In this document: piece after piece, positions 47,761-58,590 of the stretch
Layout of the letters: each line of letters starts with the position of its first letter
Numbering within the stretch: position 1 is the first letter of the stretch
Assembly (NCBI GenBank): GCA_034509495.1
Contig: CM067510.1
Location: forward strand, 28,837,889-28,901,888
Direction: 5' to 3'
Length of the DNA stretch: 64,000 bases
From: Acestrorhynchus altus
Lineage: Eukaryota; Chordata; Actinopteri; Characiformes; Acestrorhynchidae
The notes under the pieces: generated by a model
Told to the model about the DNA's origin: nothing
Databases searched by the model: none
Seen by the model: only the letters and a program-made list of their open reading frames with translations
Translations under genes and position numbers: made by a program

Positions 47761-48354
47761 GAACACAGCTCATGCAGCCTGAACTGTCATGTGTTTTTAT
47801 ACTGGTTTTATACTCATTTGAATTGCTTTTTATTGTTGCTTTGGCAGTTGCACCGTAGCATGTGGTACCATGGTATCTCGCATGGTTACTATGATGTTAA
47901 TAAATGGTTGAAAAATGGAGGCTATAATGTTGCCAGGTAGTGACTGTGATGTGGCTTCATTCTGAATATTAACGTAATGAGACTTTTCAGAGTTTTGGAT
48001 CAGATTATACGGTAATGATGACGTATCTCTGACTGCTTTAGAGGTTTTTTAATAAATAGTGCTCCATTGGATCAGCCAATCGACCAGCTGTACTGATGCT
48101 CCTTCCCACAGTGGGTTTATTTACGCAACTCCTGTTTTATTCTCCCATTTCCAGAGACCCAGTGACAACCACAGCATCCCAAAACAAACCAGTTCTCCAG
48201 CTATTTAAGGCCGTCATCCCAGAACTTGTATTATTCTCTCTGCTGTGCAAAAACTCTGCTTTTTTATTTTAGTTTTAGCTTTTACGGCTTTTTTGCCTTC
48301 AGCAGAATTTGTCATGAAACACGAGGCTAAAATTTAGACATAATAAAACCTTAA
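47761..48354. other. Intron 4 sequence, nothing recognised
   Basis: No gene or repeat assigned. Confidence 0.5.
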
Positions 48355-48755
48355 CTGTAGATGGAGTGATGATGTTTGGTGGAGAATGGTGGTGCTTGTT
48401 GGATAATGATGGTGCTTGGTAAAGAACAGTGGTGCTCGGTGGGGAATGTTGGTGTTTGGTGTAGAATGACGGTGTTGGAGAATGGTGGTGTTTGGTGGAT
48501 AATGATGGTGCCTAGTGGAGAACTGTAGTGTTTGGTGGAGAATGCTTGTGTGTGTTTGGAGAGTGATGGTGCTTGTTGGAGAGTGATGGTGCTTGGTAAA
48601 GAGCAGTGGTGCTCGGTGGGGAACGTTGGTGTTTGGTGAAGAATGACGGTGTTGGAGAATGGTGGTTTTTGGTGGAGATTGATGATGTTTGTTGGAGAAT
48701 GATGGTGGTTGGTGGAGAATGATGGCGGTTGGTGGAGAATGATGGATGTTTGCAA
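48355..48755. repeat. Minisatellite of GGAGAATGATGGTGTTTGGT units
   Basis: About 18 units of 18 to 24 bp with a ~180-bp internal duplication (48412-48490 against 48590-48670). The 134-residue minus-strand frame is a translation of the repeat. Confidence 0.92.
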
Positions 48756-49200
48756 TCCTATTGTCGTCTTTAGTGTTTTATTAAGAAGGGGTGATATTTA
48801 CTTCCATAATTTGCTGGAACTTTAACATATTCTTCCCCCTAGTGGTCAAACGTTCCTCAAGACCTGTGCTTTTAAAATCCTGCCCTGTTTCTTTCTCCAA
48901 ACATGGCTTTAGTTCTATTTTCACCTTCTCAGCCGAACCTGTTTCCAAACTGTTTTCTTCTCATTCTTCAGTAAGTGTAGTTACACAGATCTCTGCTAGA
49001 TGTTCTTGAAAGTTTTTTTAGTCAAAGACGGTTTTGATTTGCTTTTCTTGCAGCCTTACACTCAAGCACTGGGGTGAACAGTAGTCCAGCACTGGCCATG
49101 TTACACTCTTGTTAAATGTGCACATGACTCCGAGAGCTTTGAACTCAGTGCCTGTAAAAACATGCCTGATCTCTCTCTCACTGCCCCCTCCTTTTTGTTC
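48756..49200. other. Intron 4 end, nothing recognised
   Basis: No repeat or gene before the exon 5 acceptor. Confidence 0.5.
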
Positions 49201-49217
49201 TTTTCTCTTCTTCTCAG

Positions 49218-49301
49218 GTAGATGAAATATACCATGACGAATCTCTGGGGACCAGCATCAACATTGTACTCGTTCGCATGATCATGGTGGGCTACCGCCA
49301 G
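49218..49301 (+). CDS. adamts14: adamts14 exon 5 (catalytic domain)
   Basis: This is a short 84-nt exon, phase 0 on both sides, encoding 28 residues: VDEIYHDESLGTSIN then IVLVRMIMVGYRQ. It follows LTLMNI of exon 4 exactly as in the ADAMTS2/3/14 metalloprotease domain. The acceptor is cttcttctcag and the donor is cag|gtaaga. The MVGYRQ ending is the ADAMTS14-like version; as I recall, ADAMTS2 and ADAMTS3 differ here. It is too short to show up as a long open frame and was found by its homology and splice sites. The downstream intron begins with a decayed Tc1-like element only about 60 bases away. Confidence 0.95.
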
Positions 49302-49364
49302 GTAAGACCTCCAGCAACACTGTGAATAACATTGAGAAAATGACATCTTTTCCCCCAGAAGGAA

Positions 49365-49715
49365 GTGTGGGATTGCAGTGCTAATGGGAAGGAAGATAAA
49401 GGTTACCAGGAACAATTCATGATTGAAAATGTAGGCTGATTAAGGTAATATTTTCTGAGCTACACATACAGAAGTGGTGCCTCAGGATGGTGTTGGGTAT
49501 GACACAACGTTCCAGACATCTCAGCATGGAGTTGTAGAGATTCCTAATGGTTGCATCCCATGCAGAGTTTTTGTGGTAGGGGTGGACAGTTGCATGGAAT
49601 TTTGAATGAAGACCAGAGGTGATCTGGCATAGTACAAAACTGCACCCCACACCATGACACCAGGCCTCCTGGACGTGTGATGCGTGTAAACAAACCATTG
49701 ATCTTTACGCTGACC
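49365..49715 (-). mobile_element. Tc1-like remnant, family A
   Basis: Starts gtgtgggattgcagtgctaa tgggaaggaagataaaggtt, as do 31043 and 51800 in the same orientation. The minus strand reads ATIRNLYNSMLRCLERC. The far end (atagtacaaaactgcacccc acacc) parallels 31460. It begins about 60 bp from the exon 5 donor. Confidence 0.75.
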
Positions 49716-49964
49716 ATGGTGCCTATCTAGGCGTGGTGTTCATCTGCTTCAGAGGGTCTTATTAGGAGAGTCTCCTTATTCTATTGGCAGTACCTCTCTA
49801 CAAGGTACAGACAAGCTGTGTGTGCATTTGCACATCTGTGTCAGCAATGAGTACAACTTAAAATAGCTCAGTGCTTTCATTCTTTTTCATTCTCAATGCT
49901 TTTCCTGTCATTTTGTAATTAGAACATACTAACGCCTCTAGATGTTGCATTTTGAAATATGGAT

Positions 49965-50105
49965 GCAGTGCTGATGGAAATACTGTTCTAAAATCTAGTA
50001 GAACCTTTTCTCTGGACATTAGAGACAGTTAATCCAACAAAAGCAAGAGAAACTCTTAATATCGTTGATTTCAGAAGAAACAGTGAATGAGCAGGTGTTT
50101 TCTCC
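49965..50105 (+). mobile_element. Tc1-like 3' fragment
   Basis: Matches 3330-3487: ttctaaaatctagtagaacc, then ccaacaaaagcaagagaaac and gaatgagcaggtgt. Confidence 0.6.
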
Positions 50106-50284
50106 GTGTACTGTTTGAATGGGGATGGTGTGGTGTGGGTGTAGAGATGGGTATGGACTGGGTTGGATGGTAATGGGATATATGGGTTAGAGAGGTGGAA
50201 CGTGTACATTATGTAGAGAATGCTGGTTTAAATTATTATTGTTTTGCTTTGATTCTGATTTAAACAGAATAATATAATCAAACC

Positions 50285-50286
<2 letters not shown>

Positions 50287-50331
<45 letters not shown>

Positions 50332-50337
50332 ACACAT
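50287..50337. repeat. (CA)n microsatellite
   Basis: About 23 CA units with one CAGA interruption at the end. Confidence 0.97.
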
Positions 50338-50416
50338 AATACGTAACACCTTTAACGGGTGTCAGTAGTGACATAGAATTAGTGTTTGGGTGTTTATATG
50401 AGAATGGGAAAATAAG

Positions 50417-50500
50417 TGTGCGTGTGTGCGTGCGTGTGTGCGTGCGTGTGTGCGTGCGTGTGTGCGTGTGTGTGTGCGTGTGTGTGCGTGCGTGTGTCCC
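50417..50500. repeat. GTGTGCGTGCGT tandem repeat
   Basis: Alternating GT and GC dinucleotides in a 12-bp pattern over about 80 bp, a CpG-rich alternating purine-pyrimidine tract. Confidence 0.95.
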
Positions 50501-50692
50501 AGCAGGGATTACGTTTTTCCACTTGACTCTCCTGTTCACTCTGTATGAGATCAATAGTGACACCCCACGCCATAATGAATACACACACACACCATCAGCA
50601 CATTCTGCATGCATGCCTGCTCCTGAGGTGTGGGTGTCGGGGGAGGGGATGGGCAGGGAAGTGCGAAAGGGAAAGGTACAGAGATAAATAAT

Positions 50693-50990
50693 GGTGCTCG
50701 AAAGTTTGTGATCCCCTTGTAGCTTCATTTAAGCTCAGATTTTCACACAAGTAGAAAAGGAGAACCAGATACAAAGAATTGACCAAAATATTTTCTTGAG
50801 CAAAAGGATCCAGTATTCCATATCTGTGAGTGGTAAATATGAGTGGACCTTTAGGATTAGCTGATCACTTGAAAAAGAATAGGGATCTATCAAAGTCTGA
50901 TCTTCACATGATCGTGGAAGTGTATGGTGGTGTGAACAAAGGGGATTTCTGAGGAACTCAGAAGAAGAGTTGTTGACGAGCATCATCATT
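50693..50990. mobile_element. Internally deleted Tc1-derived element
   Basis: Starts gtgctcgaaagtttgtgatc cccttg and contains cagattttcacacaagtaga and tccatatctgtgagtgg, the terminal sequences of a fish Tc1 family. It then jumps to gatctatcaaagtctgatct tcaca and tgaggaactcagaag. Only the two ends remain, so it is nonautonomous. Confidence 0.7.
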
Positions 50991-51475
50991 GCTGGGCAGC
51001 CAAAATGCTCGAAGGAAAGTGCTGGATCCTTAGCTCCAATACAGTGGTTCTTATTCAAGTGCCAACCAGCACCCAGAGAGAGCGTCTCTCTCAAACTGCA
51101 GCTGCCGATGGCAAACAGCATGACCTGGGATCCTCGGCTCATTGGACTAGTGCTTTAGACATCTGAGCCACTTAGAGCCCAATGGGTTTGATCTTCATTT
51201 GTGTCTCTGTAGCTTTTCTCTTTGGGATGTTAATGTGAAATCACGGGTCACGTAAAAGTGAAAATCAATTCATCAATGGATCAGTCAATCATAAACACTC
51301 AGAATATATAAAGGTCATATATATACAGAAGGGATTGAAAATGAAATATTCCTCTATTAAAGCAGTAGTTCAGGAACAACAAAAAGGCTTTCATTGTAAA
51401 TATGTACAGCACTGTGAAAGTATAAGGGAGATGAATGTTTTGATGAATACTCCCATCAGACAGAAGCTACTTAAT

Positions 51476-51478
<3 letters not shown>
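50991..51478. other. Intron 5 sequence, nothing recognised
   Basis: No gene assigned. Confidence 0.5.

Positions 51479-51521
<43 letters not shown>
51479..51521. repeat. (CT)n microsatellite
   Basis: About 21 CT units. Confidence 0.97.
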
Positions 51522-51522
<1 letters not shown>

Positions 51523-51797
51523 TTTGTGTTTAAATACTTTTCCTTGTTCAGTAAAGCTTTCTGCACATTCGAGGAGATAAATATTTCCCTCCTTTTCTGC
51601 TCATCTTTGATTCCTCTGTTGTTTAGCTCCGTGTGATCGATCTGTATGATCAGTCTTTAAAGGATGAGAGAAGCTCTTTTTTTCTGCTTAGCTTAAAGCC
51701 GCCACTGAGAGGGTGACCTTGTTTTAGAGCGGTTTGACTGCCTTCAGGCCTGGAGGAGTTAGGGTTAATTCCAAATTACACTCATAATCAATAAAAC
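51522..51797. other. Non-repeat block, possible conserved noncoding element
   Basis: cgtgtgatcgatctgtatga to aagccgccactgagagggtg has balanced composition, with no coding signature. Confidence 0.25.
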
Positions 51798-52370
51798 GGT
51801 GTGGGATTGCAGTGCTGTCGGGAAGGAAGATAAAGGTTACCAGAAACAATAAACGATTGATTAAACATTTTGACTGATATGGGCAATATTTATTGATCTG
51901 CACATACAGACGTAGTTTCTCTCAGTATGGCTTCACTTCTTCCTCATCATGGTTCATGTACTGTAGGTCTGCCAGATCCTTCATGGTGCTTGTGCATGCC
52001 TTTCTCTATCCACTGCCACCAACAGTGTATCATGGTAATATCCGCACAAGCAGTATGGCATGGACTCAAACACAACCAATGTTGGATCTTAAACAGAACC
52101 TGTATTTGTCATTAAAGATGATATGGTACCAGTCTATAGCAGTCCAAGCAACTGTCAGAATGGCCTAGATGGCCTAGATCCTTTCAGTCCAGTGATGTGG
52201 CCTCTCTTAAAGTCTGTCAACTGGGCAAAATGTCTTTGAGTGTGTTGTAGAGGCATGTCTAGCAGCCAATGATCTGTAGCCAAGAGGTACACTACTCAAA
52301 AGTAGCCTCTGAGAGCCTTTTCATTGGACAGTGGTGGAAGCACTTTTCCGCCCTCTTGTGGTGAGACGCG
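51798..52370 (-). mobile_element. Tc1-like remnant, family A extended copy, paired with 55390-55870
   Basis: Begins gtgtgggattgcagtgctgt cgggaaggaagataaaggtt, as in 49365. The right part (gtcagaatggcctagatggc, agtccagtgatgtggcctct, ggtacactactcaaaagtag) matches 55640-55850 in the same orientation. Confidence 0.7.
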
Positions 52371-52721
52371 CATCTATAATAATTTTCATATCTGCATGCT
52401 GATCCAACACATCTCTCTGGGTGTTAATTTTTGTCAGTGAGTATGAATGTGTTTTTTGGCATTTCTAACAATAAGGTAACTTCATCACTTACATATCAAA
52501 CCTGTCACCGGCCATCAGACACGTTACAGAACCGAGCCGAAGAGTGAATGGAGCTCCAGTGAAACAGAAGGGCATGAATGGCTCTTGTGTCATCCAGCAC
52601 TTTATGCAGCACATTAATTAATTAATTAGTTATTAATGGTTATTAATCATTTAATAATTAATTATTTAATTTTTAAATAATTATTGGTACTATATTTATA
52701 CTGCTTACATTTTATTACCTA

Positions 52722-52726
<5 letters not shown>

Positions 52727-52773
<47 letters not shown>
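52727..52773. repeat. (CT)n microsatellite
   Basis: About 23 CT units; the Leu/Ser frame is artefactual. Confidence 0.97.
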
Positions 52774-52777
<4 letters not shown>

Positions 52778-53726
52778 GTGTCTTCCTCTCTCCATTTACT
52801 AGTGCATCTATAACATTAAATTATAATGAATACATTCATTTGTGTTCATATTTAACTACAAAATAGAAAACTTTTGTATTTTCTGTTCATTATATTTGAC
52901 ATATTATCTCACATAGTTCATGAGAACCAGTTTCTCAAATTATTTTAATGTAATTTAATAAATTATTAACTGGACACTACTTTGATTAATAAAAGTTTGA
53001 TTATTCATTGTGATAATATTAATATTAATAATTAAATTATAATTAGTTTGCCTTTAGTGTTTAACCTGTTAGAGCTTGTATGTTAGACCACTTTAGTTCT
53101 TCACTCTCAGAGCTACAGTTCTGTAATTATGAACATCAGTTTCAGGTCCTACATCAGTTTCAAGGTACTACAATCGAATCCTGTGCAACACCACAACATA
53201 TACTAAACCAACCTGTTACAGAGTAGTTCAATGTACTATCTACATTACAATTAATAGCTGAATAATTAATGTCAGGTTCAAGAGGATGCCATGTAGACTA
53301 CACTGTACTCCTGTTGTTTCCTCTGTCTCAAACCAGAAACTATAATCAAACCTCCCACCATTCTAGCTTGCACAATACAAAGGTGGGTAAGCTGCACAAA
53401 GAAATGCCTGAAATTGTAGGTATGTGAGAGGTTTTAGTTTGATCATGGGTGGCATGTGCCAGACATTGGCAAACCATTTACCCACTTCCACCACCTGAAG
53501 AATGGTCTTTAAAACTACGGTATTCCGTGACACCATTTCTTTTAAATTTATATATGTAAACTTACATAGACTGGGAATAAACCTACTATACATGTAAGAA
53601 TAACGCACGCCAGTGAATCAACCTGCATACAGTTGTTGAAAACACAGCTCCTCTTCCGTGAAGAAGTATACAAAGAGCAATTGCTGATCATAAGGCACAA
53701 TGAAAAACTGAGTGTAAATAATATAT

Positions 53727-53729
<3 letters not shown>
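52774..53729. other. Intron 5 sequence, nothing recognised
   Basis: AT-rich (taattaattaat tracts just upstream). A minus-strand 81-residue frame at 53363-53608 has no family signature. Confidence 0.45.

Positions 53730-53759
<30 letters not shown>
53730..53759. repeat. (GT)n microsatellite
   Basis: About 14 GT units. Confidence 0.95.
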
Positions 53760-54099
53760 CTGACCTCACCATAATCAACTGCTAACAAATTAGCAGAAAT
53801 AACATCTCTCAAATAAAAGTCTACATTTTTCTATTTTGTAACAGATGCATGAATCTAATACTAAACTATGATACACTTTCAACCACATTTCCCTTCCAAT
53901 TTAAAATAATGACTGATGGAAGGTTTGAGGGCATTTAGTGTAGAATCATCAGCATTTTTCTGGGTTCTAGATAGTGCCAGGCTTAGTGCTGCTGTAGGTA
54001 ATATATGCACACACACACACCCCTCCCATTCATGTCACTCTTCCAAGTTGGGGGGTCCCCCCAGATTGTTTGTAAACTGTTTTTCTATGTAGCTGCTCT

Positions 54100-54350
54100 G
54101 GTAAGTGATGGGTGCTATAATGTTGCAAGAGGGTGTTGCTAGGCAGTTGCTATGGTATCCCAAGTGGTTGTTATGGTATGTCAAGTTGGTGAGCCGTTGC
54201 CAAATGATTGTTATGGTGCCCCTTTTGGTTGGTTTGGTCTTAATCAGGCATTCAGTGGGTTGCTATGGTAAGTGTTACTTGATAGGTGTTGCTAGGAAGT
54301 TGATATGGTGATTAGTTTGTTGTTGCCAAGTGGTTGTTGTGGTACCCCAT
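54100..54350. repeat. GTTGCTA-type minisatellite
   Basis: Units gcagttgctatggtatccca, agtggttgttatggt and gttgctaggaagttgatatg, degenerate. It lies about 180 bp before the exon 6 acceptor. Confidence 0.85.
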
Positions 54351-54533
54351 GTAGCTGATTGAATGTAGAGCATGTCTTTTTATTATAATGACATAAGTAA
54401 GGGTACACTTACTTATGGTAATCTGCTGCTATGTAATGATGGGTCCAATCAAATAGAGAAAGTGGGATCAGTGGGATCCCAGAGTCTCTAATTTAGTGCC
54501 CTTTCTTGTGCTTGTGTTTGTGTTTCTGAGCAG

Positions 54534-54681
54534 TCAATCAGCCTGATCGAGCGAGGAAATCCCTCCCGAAGTCTGGAGCAGGTGTGCAGGTGGGCAAATA
54601 CCCAGCAGCGGCTGGACCCCAACCACGCAGAGTACCATGACCATGCCATCTTCCTCTCCAGGCAAGACTTTGGTCCTGCAG
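54534..54681 (+). CDS. adamts14: adamts14 exon 6 (catalytic domain), short-donor form
   Basis: This exon encodes SISLIERGNPSRSLEQVCRW, ANTQQRLDPNHAEYHDHAIF and LSRQDFGPAG, part of the metalloprotease fold leading towards the zinc site. The acceptor is ttctgagcag. With the first donor (gcag|gtatgc) the exon is 148 nt, phase 0 in and phase 1 out, and joins exon 7 as GPAG-YAPV. A second donor nine bases later (caag|gtagtg, exon end 54690) would add MQG and keep the frame. RQDFGP and the NPSRSLEQVCRW block are strong family signatures; the latter matches ADAMTS14 more closely than ADAMTS2 or ADAMTS3. Confidence 0.95.
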
Positions 54682-54696
54682 GTATGCAAGGTAGTG
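54682..54696 (+). promoter_or_regulatory. Tandem alternative 5' splice donors, 9 nt apart
   Basis: Two GT donors sit at 54682 (cag|gtatgc) and 54691 (aag|gtagtg). Both leave the same phase, so either can be joined to exon 7. The longer form inserts three residues, MQG, between FGPAG and YAPVTG. ADAMTS2 and ADAMTS3 carry MQG at this place as I recall, and mammalian ADAMTS14 is known in two isoforms differing by three residues. That makes real alternative use plausible but unproven here. Confidence 0.7.
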
Positions 54697-55389
54697 TATT
54701 CACTCGGTCGAGGCTTGTGCAGAGTGAGTGCTCCTTTACGCTTCACCTACATAAAGGTTGGCCTCAACACTCGTTCAGGTAAGGTCCTTGGGATGACGGT
54801 CAGCAGTGGCCACCTGTGATGGTGGGGTCAAGGCTATAGCTAATGGTAAGGACCCCACTGTAGCACATCTCTATGTCCATATGTCCACCTTGGTAACTGG
54901 GTTTTGGTGCCAACCTGTTCCATCTCCCAAGGAGAGTTTTTGGCATGTAGAGGAAAAAGAAAATGCTCATGACTGTAGGTCCTACCATAGTTCAGCTTCA
55001 CTTCTGCACAGATTTTAGTCTTCAGCATTTATAGGAATGACTTTCTGTTAGTGCAGTAGATCTGTGAATTAACTTGCCACCCTCCTTTCAGTCCTGTAAC
55101 AGCAACAATTGTGCCTGGTCTAAAGATATTTCTTGCTGTACTTTTTTAGCTGCTGCTTTTCCTAAACTGTTGAAGTACCATTGGTTTATTTACAGCTTCC
55201 TGCTCCATACTTAGATTTAATTCCAAAGATCCCTGTTGGATGAGATAAAAATAAAGTTCACTCTAGTTATGTTCTTCACAATATGTTCAAAATGTTCTTC
55301 TCCAAAATGCATAGAGCGGTAATGTATAATCAGTATAATAATAACGTATAATCAGTAGCACATCACACATGTCAAAATAAAAGTCACTA

Positions 55390-55870
55390 ATACAAAAGAA
55401 CAAATAGACTCACAGCAGCAATTGGCAGTGAGGGGGAGTGTGTCACTCAACAGCAAAGGCAGGACTGAAGTGCTCACCAGGAGGCTTCTGTACTCAATAT
55501 ATGTCTATACTCAAGCTTGACCGTTGTCAGATCCCCAACAGAACCTGCTTTTTCACTAAAGACAAAATGGTTTCATTCCTATTCACCATTTATTTGTACC
55601 TTCATGTAACCTCTGCTCTAAACACCTCCTGTGAAGTTGGTCAGAATGACCTAGATGGCGCCCAATTGATCAAAACCATCCTGCTTTTTTCAGTCCATTG
55701 ATGTGCGACTTCTCAAAGTCTGTCAGTTAGGCAATATATCTAGAGGAATGTCTAGTGGTCAATGCAGAAAGAGGCACACTACCCAAAAGTAGCATCTGAA
55801 AGTCTTTTTGTAGGGCAGTGGAGGAAGCACTTTTACATATTCTTGTGCCAACCACCAGTGTCTAACCAGA
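55390..55870 (-). mobile_element. Tc1-like-associated repeat, second copy of 51895-52370
   Basis: Shared words with 51798-52370 include gtcagaatgacctagatggc, tcagtccattgatgtg, tctcaaagtctgtcagttag and ggcagtggaggaagcactttt. Divergence is high. Confidence 0.65.
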
Positions 55871-57550
55871 CCACAGCTGTAATTATTTACATATCTGCAT
55901 GAGACAGAACTATAGTAGCCACATTCTGGGCTGGAGTGGGAATGACAGAGATGCTGTTCTCCCAGTTAGTGTGGAGCTTCAACATAATTCTGAAGCTGCT
56001 GTTTTAAGGTACATTTGGTACATATTCAGCATTAGATATAAGGAGAATATTGTATCGAAAGCAGCAGGCCTGTATTTAAAATAAGTTCCTTTGTTCCTTT
56101 GACCAGGTCATTGTTGTTGCTGTTGAGTCATTATAAGACCACTTGATCTCACTGACACCACCATCATCATCTCCATGAATGCTGACACCATCTGCATGTG
56201 TTTCATCTGTTAGTCATGTCTCCATCAAGCTTTTGAGTGGGTTTGATGACCACACATTAACAGCCATTGGATCTGAAACATTTCACATTTGTAATAATCC
56301 TGAGCTTTTCCTTTACATTCAAAAACAGAGTGAAGCTTCGAGTCAGATGGATCATCTGCGTTAGACTGCAGGAGGTAAAACCAGGTTAACTGTTGGAACT
56401 CTAGGCCAGTTTTGTGGGATATTATTATAGTTTGACATATTTTTATTCACCAAAACAGTATTTTAAAAAGAATTTATAGGAGACAGTCAGACATGCCAGA
56501 CATTATTTTCAGGCAATCGTAGCTCAAATTTCAGTTCATCATTTGACAGGGTAAGTCTTTCTCTTTGGAATGCTGTGTGTATCATGCCTGTAGGTTACTC
56601 TGGTCCCGAGTTAAGAAGCCTAGACATCAGAATGTAACAGCCCACAAAAAGTCAAAAGGTTAAAAACAGACCTCCCAGTTCCCGCAAAAAGAACTGGTTC
56701 ATTTAGGATTCACAGATGTCTCTGGGAAAGGAGCTCTTATATCTTATATAGCTTATGAAATATATTCTAATAATTTCTACTGTTAAATTCATATATGACA
56801 GATTTACTAACTTAACTTTTTCATGATATTCAGGTTTTTAGATGCATTACTGGCAAATCGGAGCAAATAGTATTTTTAACATTCCCTGCAGCATATGTAT
56901 CCCTCCACAATTTTAATGATATGTGAGTTTTAGAGCTAAAATCTTCTCAGAACAGAAGTAAATCAGTGACTCAGGCATCAGGCAGTGTATTCATAAGCTT
57001 TAGGTGTAATAGCTTTCTGTAAGGAGCTTTTAGGGATTCAGGCGTCTGCTTCCATTCACCAGTCAACGATTCTGACTGGATAACATTTTCTAGAAGTGAA
57101 CGTTTCACACCAAGTGTTTGTTAGTTGTGGGTGGACAGCTTACAAATTCCAAACCCAGACTGTCCCGGTCTTTCTTGTTTCAGACTGATGACACACTGGC
57201 TTTGACCATCACTGTAAATCCTGTAATGTTTCACATGCAGAGGCCTTTTGTTTGAAGTGTGTTTTCCTCAACAGCTGTCTGTTTGACACTCATGCTCACT
57301 CATACACACAGATAATGGATGCTTCCATTTCTTCTCACCTGTGAGAGCAGAAGGTGTTTTGTGTACTTTTTTGTTTCACACTTCAAATGTTGCCATAGCA
57401 TTGGGGTGTGTTATTCCCATAACAGTGCTGTATCCACGGGCCACTGGACCCCCCGACAAACATCACACACAGGTACGAGAGCTTCACTACAAGACGAGAG
57501 ATTCTGCAACCAAATATAGACACCTGGTGGTGCTGGCCTGAAGCTGAAAG

Positions 57551-57552
<2 letters not shown>
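55871..57552. other. Intron 6 sequence, nothing recognised
   Basis: No gene assigned. Short frames at 57319-57541 run into the following (CA)n. Confidence 0.45.

Positions 57553-57626
<74 letters not shown>
57553..57626. repeat. (CA)n microsatellite
   Basis: About 36 CA units, the longest pure dinucleotide tract in the window. Confidence 0.98.
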
Positions 57627-57630
<4 letters not shown>

Positions 57631-58014
57631 ATGTTACATTTTTAAACTTTTTGCTGTTTGATACACTTCACACCAGAAGCAGTTTCTTTCTGCCCAGTGT
57701 CATTAATTTTAAAACACAGTGGTTTATTAAGATCATATTGTGACACTTTGTGACTTCTGATGGTTCTTGTTAAATCCATTTTTTTATCCAAATTCTGTTA
57801 TATATTTTGGATTTCTGGTTTTCATGATATATAGCTCTCTATATATATCATTTTTATTTTATATATTAGATTAGATTTTATTTTATATATTAGATGTGCT
57901 CCTCTGATGGTCCAGAATTAATGGGTTCCTATTGGGTCAAAATCCTAATTTGTGAAAGGTCCTCACATTATGTGGGCAGTGTACTTTATATGCTGTATTT
58001 CTGTCCCCATGCCT
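57627..58014. other. Intron 6 sequence, AT-rich
   Basis: Contains a duplicated ttttatatattagat word near 57858-57896; nothing else. Confidence 0.5.
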
Positions 58015-58590
58015 GTTTGACATGCCTGTTACCTTTTAGCCAACACATTTCCCCATATGAGCCAACAAACTATCCCTTATGACCTTACACACTGTTCTCT
58101 TTGATCCAAAATATTGTTCTGTCTGACCAAACACACTACCCCATATGATGCAGCACTCAGTGTCCCAAATGACCTAATGCCGTGTCCCATTCGACCCAAT
58201 AAACTACTGAGTTTGACACAAAATGACTTCATATGACAAGTACACTGTCCTGTATGACCCAGTACTCTACTTGATTTGACCCAGAACACTATTTCATATG
58301 AACTAATTTAATGTCCCAAATGGCCCAACACACTAACCCATAGGACCCAACACATATCGTCTTAGATGACCCAACACAATATTCCATATTGCCCAACACA
58401 CATTGGCCTAGATGACCTAAAACACTATCCCTTATGAACCAACAAACATTGTCCCAAATTACCCAACACATATTGTTCTATATTACAGACAGTACAATCC
58501 TATGTGACCCAACACACACTATCCCAAATGATCCAACACACTATCCAATATGGCCCAATACACACACTGTCCTATATATAGCCCAACTTT
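58015..58590. repeat. Minisatellite of CCCAACACACTATCCCATATGA units
   Basis: About 24 degenerate units of 22 to 26 bp, with core tatgacccaacacactatcc. Frames on both strands over it are repeat-derived. Confidence 0.92.

Larger units (their letters stand above)
39678..49217 (+). other. adamts14 intron 4 (9.5 kb)
   Basis: From the GT after LTLMNI to the AG before VDEIYH. It holds a LINE, a Tc1 element and five tandem-repeat arrays. Confidence 0.9.
49302..54533 (+). other. adamts14 intron 5 (5.2 kb)
   Basis: From the GT after VGYRQ to the AG before SISLIERG. Contains several Tc1-like remnants and microsatellites. Confidence 0.9.

Noticed and set aside
48351..48755. 134-residue minus-strand His/Pro/Ser-rich frame
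   Set aside because: It is a translation of the GGAGAATGATGGTG minisatellite.
50228..50728. 166-residue minus-strand frame
   Set aside because: It runs through two dinucleotide-type microsatellites and has no conserved sequence.
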